This document shows, one piece after another, positions 46,334 to 55,199 of a stretch of DNA of 64,000 nt. Origin of the DNA: Lobosporangium transversale (Eukaryota > Mortierellomycota > Mortierellomycetes > Mortierellales > Mortierellaceae). The stretch lies in assembly GCF_002105155.1 (NCBI RefSeq), contig NW_019029010.1:62001-126000 (forward strand). Reading direction: 5' to 3'. A program made the translations under genes and the position numbers. The first letter of the stretch is position 1. Each line of letters begins with the position of its first letter. Below the pieces are notes generated by a model, which made no database searches, was not told the DNA's origin, and saw nothing but the letters and a program-made list of their open reading frames with translations.

Positions 46334-48265
46334 CTTTCTCAGCTCATACTTGACTATGTATCTATGCCTTACTATTCTTTTTTTTTTTTCTTTGTCTCAT
46401 CCAACATACTATATTTTCTGTCTTTGCGAAGAATTGGTTTATGGGTATACTAGCTCCACCTTCCAAAAAAAAAAAAAAAAAAAAAAAAAAAGGAGGATCT
46501 TAAATCCTAGAGTGTGCTAATATCTTTCTTTGTACTAGTGGCACATTTATTGCAACCGGAGTAAAAACCAGAACGGACACCTTTGTGCGTGAATAATCAA
46601 AGGCAATGAGCTCTTTTCTTTGTAACATTGTTTATCGAAGACGCGTTCACTGCAGAAATAAAGTAAAATGATTAGAACGTAGATCAACCCTATATTGCCA
46701 AAAAAATGTAACGGTATAGAATTTCTTTCTTCCTGTTTCTCAATTCATGATGCCCGCGTTGTGTACGATGCAAAATTTATTAAGGAGAATGGCTGACTTC
46801 ACGTTTAAAAAAAAAAAAAAAAAAAAAAAAAATTAAATCTAACTACTAATATAATTACAGTCCAAGAAAGATTCCCTATTTCATGTCCACAGTTCTTCAA
46901 TTCTTGGCAGAAAGGCATATCAACCAGTCAAGCTCCTCTAATGCCAAGCCAGGTTATGTATTGTTTCACCTTTGAGATGCAACGCCTTTATATACTATTC
47001 TTTTGACCAGTCAAAATAAAATTTTCTTATATTTCATACAAGAAAAATAAAAATGGAAATTAAAAACCACGCATGTAGGAAAGAAAAATCGTCATTTGCT
47101 GGTCCGTGCGAAAACAAGACGAATGACATGCTCGAATTATAATGGTTATTTAAAAATAGATCTCGGCGCAGTGAATGTTGCGAGTTTAAATGGATCAAAC
47201 AATATTTGGGAAAAAAAAAAAAAAAAAAAAAACAAAAGCAAAAACTCTCCATTTCGAAGTTTGGACATGGTGGGCGTTGCCACGTCGAGAAAGGGCTGTG
47301 CTGTTTGTTTCTTTTTCTAGAACAAAAAAAACCAATGCGTTTTTTTTTTTTTTTTTTTTTTTTAGCAAAATCGAAAAAAAGTGAGATGGAGGTTTAGTGG
47401 CTGGTCTGGTCTCGGGCAACGATCTTGGTATTACCATGGAAAGCAGACAAGTAAGGCTTACTAACCATCAATTTCCTTGTTCTCCTTTCCTACCTTCTGT
47501 GTGTACAATTGGAAGCTAATGCCTCATGCAAAATACATGGTCGTTTGGAGTCTAGACCGAAGTCACAATCTCTCAGGAAGGTTAATTATAACGTTGATAA
47601 CAAAATAAAAAAGGCGTTTGCAGAGATCCGTGCAAGCCTGCAATGAAAGGCTTTAATAAAGTTCCAACGGCCGCAGTTCGCATTTGAATCCATGAGGACA
47701 CCAAAAAGGCTTAGTAATGTGTATTTACCTGTTTGGAAGCTGCACAGGCACATAAGGAATATATTATCTAGCTATTCACAGGGATAGAAAAAATAAGGAC
47801 AAGTATCCTTCTTAACCTTCTTAGCCATGTTAGCGTTGCTAGACCAAAGCCATAGGGGATTTTTGACATTAACAGAGTAGAAATAAAAAAGCGACAGGTA
47901 GAGAGACAGAGAGAAGGATATTTACTGATAGGCCAAAGAGCTGATACACCAATAGCGTTAATTGTTCCTTCGATAAGGAAAGACAACAAAACGAAAAATA
48001 GGTGCCTGGACATTATGAAGCTTCCATTCATGCGCGCAATCTCTTTTTTTTTTTTTTTTTTTTTTTTTGGCAGTTGCAAATAGATATGAATTGTTGTTGC
48101 CGCATGACACAATGCTTAAACATAGGTAAGACAAGACAACCCAAGTATGGCAAGATTACTAACAGTAAAAAAAAATAAAGTTAAAGAGAAGTTTAACAGA
48201 TCGCTAGGACTTGGCGTAGAATTGAGCTGGCGGTAGTTTGGTTCTTCAGGATGGCTACCAACCGC
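46240..48265. other. Gene-free stretch with dense homopolymers
   Basis: Contains A or T runs of 20 or more bases at about 46303, 46464, 46806, 47210, 47340 and 48043. 46390-46470 and 46560-46760 are diverged copies of the dispersed lipase-flank repeat. 47140-47500 matches the unit upstream of the cysteine-rich genes (18030-18330, 23960-24140). No gene supported. Confidence 0.5.
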
Positions 48266-48267
48266 GC

Positions 48268-48290
48268 TTTTTAAACCTATAAATATGCAG
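48268..48290 (+). promoter_or_regulatory. Core promoter of cysteine-rich gene D
   Basis: TTTTTAAACCTATAAATATGC, about 165 bases before the ATG; near-identical to 24638-24660. Confidence 0.75.
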
Positions 48291-48445
48291 TCTCCTACCC
48301 TTCATTTCTACTCTCTTCATCTTCAGCAACCCTCATCTTCAACAATCCCTACCTTCTCTTCATAAAAACCAAGGCCATCCATATAAAATACACGCAACCA
48401 CTTTCTCTTACAAAAAAAAAAGAAAAATAAAACAAACAATCCATC

Positions 48446-48871
48446 ATGAAGGTTACCGCCATCATTTTTGCTGCCATTGCACTGGTTCCTCTCGCCTTGG
48501 CTGCCCCCACAGCCGATGGTAAATCCACGTGCCGTGTCCGAGTATCCAGTGCGAACACTAGCAGGGCGTCCAGATGTTGCTCTAAGTACGATGGTAATGC
48601 TAATACCCAAGGCAGGGTCGTCCATTGTACCTTACCCATCCGCCAAGAGGGCTACTACCGTAAGTGCCTCAGAGATAGAGGTATCTCCAGCACCGTCTAT
48701 TGCGAGTATGACGATGACGATGACAATCGCCGTGGCCATGGTGATGGTGATGGCGATGGTGACGGTGACGGTGATGGTGATGACGACGGTGATGGTCATG
48801 GTGGTGATGACGGTGGTGATGGTCATGGCGGTGATGACGGTGGCGACGGTGGTGACCACGGCGATGATTGA
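48446..48871 (+). CDS. Secreted cysteine-rich protein D with Asp/Gly/His tail
   Basis: A 141-residue protein. Signal peptide MKVTAIIFAAIALVPLALAA, then the family core C-x14-CC-x15-C-x12-C-x11-C with EGYYRKCLRDRGISSTVYC. After the last core Cys (about residue 90) comes a unique tail of about 50 residues made almost wholly of Asp, Gly and His. It is encoded by GGTGAT/GGCGAT triplet-pair repeats at 48721-48866. The tail is strongly acidic and could bind divalent metals; this is inference. The minus-strand frame across the tail is an artefact of the repeat. Confidence 0.82.
   Translation: MKVTAIIFAAIALVPLALAAPTADGKSTCRVRVSSANTSRASRCCSKYDGNANTQGRVVHCTLPIRQEGYYRKCLRDRGISSTVYCEYDDDDDNRRGHGDGDGDGDGDGDGDDDGDGHGGDDGGDGHGGDDGGDGGDHGDD
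48721..48866 (+). repeat. GGTGAT-type coding microsatellite
   Basis: Imperfect hexamer repeats (GGTGAT, GGCGAT, GGTGAC, GGTCAT) that encode the DG/HG tail of protein D and keep frame. Confidence 0.85.
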
Positions 48872-48879
48872 GAAGGGAA

Positions 48880-50050
48880 AGAAACGAAAATTGAACGAAA
48901 CAATACTTTTTGAAGCATATATGAATAAAATATGGCTATAGCCTCTATTGCTCTTTATCTTCTTTAATCAATGCAAAAAGTTCTTTTGGAAAAATGGTAG
49001 ACCTTGATATGCTTCCGATACTACTTTTGAAGTAACCCTAGTAATGCAAAAATATAGGAAATTAAAGACAGAAAAGATTAGTTACAATAAAAATGATAGT
49101 AAGATTATTTCGTTTCTGCTCCTCTTTGAATTCATTTTTATTGCAACAGGCCAAATATCAATAACTATTAAGCAACATCAACTTGCTTGCGCAGCAGCTC
49201 TAACTGGATTGTGATAACAATGAGAAATGGAAGTCTTCAGTGCCAGTATGCTTTGCAGCCCAATAGAGAAATACATGAACTATGCAATAAATGGAGAAAG
49301 AAAGACTGTAGGTTGTGCAAACGTTACCGCTTTTGTTTTTTGTTTTCTTTTGATTTTTTTTTCCTTCCTGAGAACAAATTTCAGTATAGATGTGGACATG
49401 GTTTTGTACCTGTTGTCCTTTTAAGAAAGTTCATTTATCCAGGCATAAGCATATATGCTCACGACATTAACAGCAACAACAGCATCATTCAGAAAAAAAA
49501 AAAAAAAAAAAAAAAAAAGTATACTTTTCAATAATGTCCATCCTTTGCTCCCACAAAGCATACAAAGCATTCCTTTTCCACTTGAGGGCAACCATCTGAT
49601 AAACTTATGTATCTCTACACTACGCAGTGGTGTGTACTCCTCTGTAACTGCGCAGAGGGTAATAAGGTGGCAAAAATAGTGGATCGTATGTATTACAAAT
49701 TACATATTACGAAATGTAAGGTTTTTTTTCCTTCTTTTGCCTTCACTTTCTATTATTGTTTTGTCATCATCCTCCTCATCTCTGAACGCCGCATAATGTA
49801 ACAAAGCTTAAATATTCGTTCTTCTCTCAACCGAATTGGTTATTTGCCATCAGAACTTTATTTTTGAGCTTAAAAATGACGAGAAATGGGATCAACTGCG
49901 CAATCAAAAAACAAAAAAATTATAAATAGGGGTCTTTTTCCCATGCAATTTCTTTTTTAAACATCACATATATATATTATATCCTAACTCCATCTGTCTT
50001 CTCTCCCTCAATCTTCTTTTAGCTCTCCCCCTTTTTTCTTTTCCTTCTTT
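48880..50050. other. Gene-free stretch between gene D and the metallo-beta-lactamase-fold gene
   Basis: Only short frames. Poly(A) at about 49493-49518. The last 150 bases are the pyrimidine-rich leader of the next gene. Confidence 0.5.
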
Positions 50051-50056
50051 CCCAAA

Positions 50057-50929
50057 ATGAACTCTACAGCATCCTTTGTATGTGTGACTTGTGGCACAAA
50101 CACTCCTTCCGATGTTTCTGGTGCTCCTCTCAAAACCTGCATCATCTGTGATGAACCTCGGCAATACATCCGTGCAGGTGGACAGGAATGGACTACACTT
50201 GATGAGCTCAAGGCTAGCAAGAAATACAAGAATGTCTTCACTCCTACTGAAGCTGATCCGGAGCACATGATCTCTATAGCTACCACTCCCCAATATGCAA
50301 TCGGTCAACGAGGCATCCTCATCCGAACTCCAAAGGGTAATGTCCTTTGGGACTGTATCACTTACATTGATCAAGAGACTATCGCCAAGGTCAAGGAACT
50401 AGGTGGGCTTAAGGCTATCATCATCTCTCACCCACATTACTACTCTTCCCTCAAGGAGTGGAGCGAAGCCTTTGGTGGGATTCCTGTCTATACTCACATA
50501 AACGACCAAAAATGGGTCCAACGTCCTGCAGAAAACCACATCTTCTGGGAAGGCACAACTCTTCAATTGTTGGACAATGAGATTACAGTGATGTGCCCTG
50601 GAGGCCATTTTGACGGATCAGCACTATTGCTCTGGAACAAGAATTTGTTGGTCGCGGATACGATGATGGTGGCTGCGTCTCGTAAATCAGTCTCATTCAT
50701 GTACAGCTTCCCGAACTATTGGCCATTAGGACCACAGGAAGTGAAGACTATCTGGAAGACAGTCCGACCATTTGAATTTGATAACTTGTTAGGGGCATGG
50801 GTTGGTAAAGAGGTTATTGGACATGGACGCAGTATTGTTTACGAGAGTGCAAAACTCTATACGAAATACAGTGGGCATGACGCTTCCAAGTTTTACGGGG
50901 CAGACGAGGAGGAGCTCGCATTCAACTAA
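50057..50929 (+). CDS. Metallo-beta-lactamase-fold protein with N-terminal CxxC pair
   Basis: A 290-residue single-exon protein. Residues 9-31 hold two CxxC pairs (CVTC and CIIC), resembling a zinc ribbon. The MBL core follows: ISHPHYYSS (His125, His127) in place of the usual HxHxDH, GGHFDGS (His184), and LLVADT (Asp201). The usual metal-site Asp-His after the first His pair is absent, so metal binding may be altered. Fungal proteins of this kind are known as uncharacterised MBL-superfamily members. No signal peptide, so probably cytosolic. Single copy in the window, with a pyrimidine-rich leader. Confidence 0.82.
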   Translation: MNSTASFVCVTCGTNTPSDVSGAPLKTCIICDEPRQYIRAGGQEWTTLDELKASKKYKNVFTPTEADPEHMISIATTPQYAIGQRGILIRTPKGNVLWDCITYIDQETIAKVKELGGLKAIIISHPHYYSSLKEWSEAFGGIPVYTHINDQKWVQRPAENHIFWEGTTLQLLDNEITVMCPGGHFDGSALLLWNKNLLVADTMMVAASRKSVSFMYSFPNYWPLGPQEVKTIWKTVRPFEFDNLLGAWVGKEVIGHGRSIVYESAKLYTKYSGHDASKFYGADEEELAFN

Positions 50930-51281
50930 AAGGAATTGAAATAAATAAATAAACAGATAAAAAAAAAAAACTATATATAACTATATATTTATTTATATAC
51001 TCTTGCATAGGAGACTGGAATGCGCCGTGTGTGTACGAAATACGTGGGAATTTTTTTTTTTTTTGCTTAATGAGATCATTTGAATATCCAGTTCACATGT
51101 GGAAAAAAAATTTTTAGGTTTGTAGCGCCACCATGGCCACATTGTCGGGAAAAATGAAAAAAAAAAAAAAGTGGCGCTATGTTGTTTCAAAGAGTTTTTA
51201 TTTTTACTTTTATTGCACCTTTTTTTTTTTTTTATAGAATATAAAGACACATCGAGGTTTGGTCGGTGTAGCTTGTCATCC

Positions 51282-51288
51282 ATAAATA
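51282..51288 (+). promoter_or_regulatory. TATA-like element of cysteine-rich gene E
   Basis: ATAAATA about 185 bases before the ATG, in the context CCATAAATAGCC; a weaker match to the family promoter. Confidence 0.5.
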
Positions 51289-51467
51289 GCCCCACTTTTA
51301 TCATCCCTTCTCTCTTTTTTTTTTTCTTTCTTTCTTCTTTTCATTCTCAAAACCACGCACACCGTCTTTCCATATTCCTTCCCCATCTCTTCCTTACTTG
51401 CTTCCCATTTAAGCAACAAAACCAACTTAAAAAAAGAAAAAAGAAAAAAGAATAAACCAATTTCATC

Positions 51468-51728
51468 ATGAAGAACTTGTTTTTCCTTTTGTCTGCTGTC
51501 GCTGTTCTCTTGTCCCCCGCTTTGGCTGACGATGTCAACTCCGAGTGTGTAGTCCATGCATTCAAGCCTTCGTGGTCCGCGATTAAAGAGTGCTGCCTAT
51601 CGAACATGGGAGGATCCGATTTCCGGCGCAATAAATTGTTCTGCAAATTACCCACCGGTAATGAAGGTTATTTCCGCAGATGTGTCAAGAAACTTGGCTA
51701 TGCTTCTACCGTCGATTGCGTTTACTAA
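51468..51728 (+). CDS. Small secreted cysteine-rich protein E
   Basis: An 86-residue protein with signal peptide MKNLFFLLSAVAVLLSPALA. Six cysteines are spaced C-x14-CC-x15-C-x12-C-x11-C, with EGYFRRCVKKLGYASTVDC at the end. It is the most diverged member in its signal peptide and first half, yet the spacing is exact, which argues for selection on the fold. It stops two residues after the last Cys and has no acidic tail. Confidence 0.8.
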   Translation: MKNLFFLLSAVAVLLSPALADDVNSECVVHAFKPSWSAIKECCLSNMGGSDFRRNKLFCKLPTGNEGYFRRCVKKLGYASTVDCVY

Positions 51729-51734
51729 ACAAAA

Positions 51735-52195
51735 CTAAACAAAGCAAAACAAAAAGAAAAATCCTTCGTTAATAAGGATAGTAAAAAAAAAAAAAAAAGA
51801 GGAAAAAAAAAAAACCTCAATCAATAAATCAATAGTATATACGTAAATATTTGCAATTCACTCTCTATGATCATTATTATGATAAGAATGGCCCTGAAGG
51901 TCGACTTTTTTTTTATTTTTTACCCTGTGGTTGAATTTGCCTTTGCAAAGTGTCTCACAAAACGTGTAGCACATGCAAGCGGTGGATTTTTTTTTAAAAG
52001 CGTCTAGGCGTGCTGGGCGTAAAAAAAAAACTATCGTGTCAAATTTTACTACAAATACTTTGTCTTTATATTTTACTATTTACTTCTTGATTTACTAATT
52101 TATTTTTATGTTATACTTTTTTATTTTTATTGCTCTATGGTTTATTTCAATGTTTTTACTATTTTATTTAAATGGTTTACAAAGTGTATGTGTTT
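51735..52195. other. Gene-free AT-rich stretch
   Basis: Contains poly(A) runs at 51783 and 51802 and no supported gene. Confidence 0.5.
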
Positions 52196-52197
52196 TA

Positions 52198-53247
52198 TTA
52201 TACATTGTAGCTACATTCTGTCATGTCATAGTTCACTCCTCTTTTCCTATGGTCATCCACTTCATTGTACCAGCATTTGATCTGGAACCGTGTCAAAGCG
52301 TACTGGATTTGCTCATCCCATCTAATTGTAACCCCGCATTCCCTTGCCAACATCTCACTCCTGTACAAGATGGCGAAACAGTCTTTGAGATATTGTTTCA
52401 GCAACTCCAAATCCTCAAAGATATCTCGAAAAGAATAATCCAATACCTGGGACATCCTAGCTCCAGCTCTAACACCGGCTCCAGTTCCAGATCCTTCATT
52501 TAGTTTTTTAATAAAAGGGACATGCATCGCAATCTGTGAATCGCCATCACAAGTCGATACCAACTCTGTACGTAGTCTTTTGTATCCTCCTATCCCCTGA
52601 TACTTCTCCTTCTGGCACAGCTCTGGGAACTCTGCCAACACATTGATATAGACATACGCATTCATAGCATAGTCAATCACTCGATCCCATCCAAAGCTAT
52701 GTCCCCAAGAGAGAAAATACAGTTGTTTCAATGGAATCTGAGGATGCTGTGCCAATCCCAACAGAGCCTCCATCTGGTTCTCAATCATCAGGTACTTGAC
52801 TGCGGTCGCCAGATCCAAGTGGTTGCTTGAATAGGAATATTCCTTGGCGTTTGGTGATGGATGCGCATGCTCACATCGAGCTTGTTGAATCCAATATTCA
52901 ATCTTTTGATTCTCTTCATTCAAATAAGGTGCATAGAAACCACGCGAGTCACAAAATGCTTGATTCTTAGCCAGAAGCTCGTCTGAGAACAACTTCCCAG
53001 ATGTTTGATCTGAGATTGGGAGACGACCTGCAGGTGGATATTTCTGACGTTCCGTTGTTGCAAACTCATGGATCGTTTTAGTCAGAGAATCTGTAAAATA
53101 GTGAAAGGTCTTTGCAGATTTGGCTTGTTTAGGATAATCGCGTGGGATAAAATCGGGAACGGGTTCCTGTGTTCGAGGATCCACGGATTGAGTGAGCTTG
53201 AGATGGCTGGCGAGGGACTTCCATGGGACATTATGATCTTGGTGCAT
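52198..53247 (-). CDS. Unrecognised 349-residue protein under a TPP riboswitch
   Basis: The single-exon frame starts at the ATG at 53247 (MHQDHNVPWKSLASHL). There is no signal peptide or membrane segment. It is rich in aromatic residues, with motifs such as LYFLSWGHSFGWDRVIDY, DYSFRDIFEDLELL and CGVTIRWDEQ. A Gly/Ala stretch GSGTGAGVRAGAR sits near residue 265. I do not recognise the family. A TPP riboswitch aptamer lies about 250 bases upstream on the same strand, and THI5 is the next gene upstream. This strongly suggests control by thiamine and a role in thiamine synthesis, salvage or transport-related metabolism. The reaction is unknown. Confidence 0.8.
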   Translation of the reverse strand: MHQDHNVPWKSLASHLKLTQSVDPRTQEPVPDFIPRDYPKQAKSAKTFHYFTDSLTKTIHEFATTERQKYPPAGRLPISDQTSGKLFSDELLAKNQAFCDSRGFYAPYLNEENQKIEYWIQQARCEHAHPSPNAKEYSYSSNHLDLATAVKYLMIENQMEALLGLAQHPQIPLKQLYFLSWGHSFGWDRVIDYAMNAYVYINVLAEFPELCQKEKYQGIGGYKRLRTELVSTCDGDSQIAMHVPFIKKLNEGSGTGAGVRAGARMSQVLDYSFRDIFEDLELLKQYLKDCFAILYRSEMLARECGVTIRWDEQIQYALTRFQIKCWYNEVDDHRKRGVNYDMTECSYNV

Positions 53248-53437
53248 CCTATCTTGGTTATTTATACTTGTTTGAAATAAAGAAAGGTGATGAGGAAAGT
53301 AAAGGTCGGGAAAAAGGACGAGAGGCTATCTGGTATAAAAAAAAGGAGGATTGAAGGATTGTCTTTTCTTTCTTTTATTTATCTCTATCGAAGGCTGCGG
53401 CGACCACCACGTGCACAACTGCGGCATATATTTTCAA

Positions 53438-53458
53438 TTAAAATAAAGTTTCTTGCAT
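53438..53458 (-). promoter_or_regulatory. Six-codon upstream ORF in the riboswitch leader
   Basis: ATGCAAGAAACTTTATTTTAA (Met-Gln-Glu-Thr-Leu-Phe-stop) lies just 3' of the TPP aptamer and before the main ATG. In known fungal TPP riboswitches, ligand-controlled splicing decides whether such uORFs stay in the mRNA. The role here is inferred. Confidence 0.5.
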
Positions 53459-53494
53459 TTTTTGTTTTTATTTATAGTTTTATTGGCAATTGAC

Positions 53495-53556
53495 GCTTCC
53501 CTTCGCAGGCATTATCCTGATCAGGTAGTGAGGGTATTTCTCAGCCCGTGTCACCC
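53495..53556 (-). promoter_or_regulatory. TPP (thiamine pyrophosphate) riboswitch aptamer
   Basis: On the minus strand the sequence begins GGGTGACACGGGCTGAGAA, continues through ATACCC, then ACCTGATCAGGATAATGCC, and closes with TGCGAAGGGAAGC. This matches the thi-box consensus: the CUGAGA loop with GGGU/ACCC closing stem, ACCUGAU, the P5 hairpin (CAGG-AUAAU-GCCUG, a compensated variant of the usual CUGG/CCAG), and GCGNAGGGAA. The P1 closing stem is not obvious. It lies 248 bases upstream of the ATG at 53247 and in the same orientation. Confidence 0.92.
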
Positions 53557-53976
53557 ATTTTTCATGCTGAGGATTTAACTCCTCTGCAGAGAAACAAACA
53601 ACGGAGCACCCCTAGCGCCAACTCCCTTTTTTGTTTACTAAAATAAAGAAGAAAATAAAAAAGGATTGTTCGTCGGTCCCCCCAATAGCAACCAGTAGGA
53701 TTGTGAATTGTGACATGGCAAAGTAAAAAAGTAAAAAAAATATGTTGCCTCGCCACGCCAATAGATCCATATAAAAAAGGAACATTTGTAATGATGTTCA
53801 TATTTATTAGGATCCATCAACGTGGCAAGGGTAATTAGAAAATAAAATGGTGAGTAAAATGACATAAACAAGCATTTGGGCATTTGAACAAAAACTTAAA
53901 TGTGAAAAGATGAGTTCCTTACCAGACTTTTTTTAAAAAGAAAAAAAAAAAAAAAAAAAAGTCACAAGGACCATTT

Positions 53977-54427
53977 TTAGGCTTGAATAGACACAGCGGA
54001 GGCTGTCAACGAGACATAGTTGGAACAACCACACTTGGCTAAAACACCCGTATCGACTACAGGGTTAACAAAACCTGGAGCTGATTCAGGCTCCAAGGTC
54101 CAAGTCAGGAAGTCATTGGTCTGGTTCTGAACAAAGGCCTCATCCACAATCTCAAGGCGCTTGCAGTACTTGGTCACCTTATCCCAGTCGCGTTGAACGT
54201 TTTTGAGATCACGAGACATGTAACGGAACGAACGCTGGAAGATCTTTCGGTTGACCTCACTGTCCATATGAGGCTTCATCTCTACAAAGAGCTCATAAGC
54301 CTCCGCAGGTTGAGCAAACATGTAATCTGTCGCGCGCTTGACAGCTTTCATAAACGCAGCCACCTTTTTGGGATTGTTCTGGATGAAGGTCTCGTTGCCA
54401 ATCAACAGAATCTGATTTGTAAAGGAA

Positions 54428-54463
<36 letters not shown>

Positions 54464-55167
54464 AAAAAGAAAAAAAAAAGAAAAAAAAAAAAACAACTTA
54501 AGTATGCCGCATGAGAGGAAAGGCAAATACTGGAATTGAATTGAGAATAGGAAGCTTAGCTTACCGAGCAGAAGCAGCAGCATCCGAGGTTAGCGAGCTC
54601 ATCAATACGCAACATACGGACATCGTCACGAGTGCGACCTTGTTTGATCGACCATTCTTCCAACTCGACCATCTGCACATTCTCAAGACCAATACCTGCA
54701 TCGATCTCTCCACGGATGATCGCGCCAGTGACGTTCATGCCCACACGGACAGCCGTGTAATCCGCAGGTGTCATACCATAATGGCGAGTCAACTCATCCA
54801 ACTGGATCTTTCCAAATTCACCCACGTATCCGATCTTCTTTCCACGAAGGGTTTGGAAATCAGTGGTGATTCCGCTTTGAGAGGCCAAGTAGACCACACC
54901 CGTGGGAGGCTCATCCAAGATCGTGCCAATGGACTTGATAGGGAATCCACGGGCCTTACCAGCAATGGTATGGATCATAGCTTTGCAGCCGAGATCAACT
55001 TTTCCAGAGCCGATGATCTCGGTGACATCCGAGGGGTTGTTAGGTTCCAGGATTGCAACCTTGATTCCTTCCTCTGTGAAGTAGTTGAGCTTCTCAGCAA
55101 GGAAGAGGGGCAGATGGTATGGGGTAGCGTGCCAGTTCAAAAGGCAAGTGATCTTGTCAGTAGACAT
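53977..55167 (-). CDS. THI5: Thi5-type pyrimidine (HMP-P) synthase
   Basis: Two exons, 55167-54565 and 54411-53977 (603 + 435 nt; 345 residues), separated by a 153-base GT-AG intron holding a (GA)n run. The product makes hydroxymethylpyrimidine phosphate for thiamine from PLP and an internal His. The key lysine and histidine fall at residues 62 and 66 ([11 protein letters not shown]), the same numbers as in yeast Thi5. The Cys-rich motif CCCFC is at 196-200, immediately before the intron. Length is close to the yeast enzyme (about 340). No TPP aptamer is visible upstream of this gene or in its intron. Confidence 0.95.
54432..54459. repeat. (GA)n microsatellite in the THI5 intron
   Basis: About 14 GA dinucleotides followed by A-rich runs (on the plus strand), so the intron is almost wholly low-complexity. 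Confidence 0.9.
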
Positions 55168-55199
55168 GGCGAAATGGGAAATGTTTTTTTTTTTGGGAT

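Noticed and set aside
48632-48859. Thr/Ile/Val-rich minus-strand frame over the gene D tail
   Set aside because: Produced by reading the GGTGAT repeat on the other strand.
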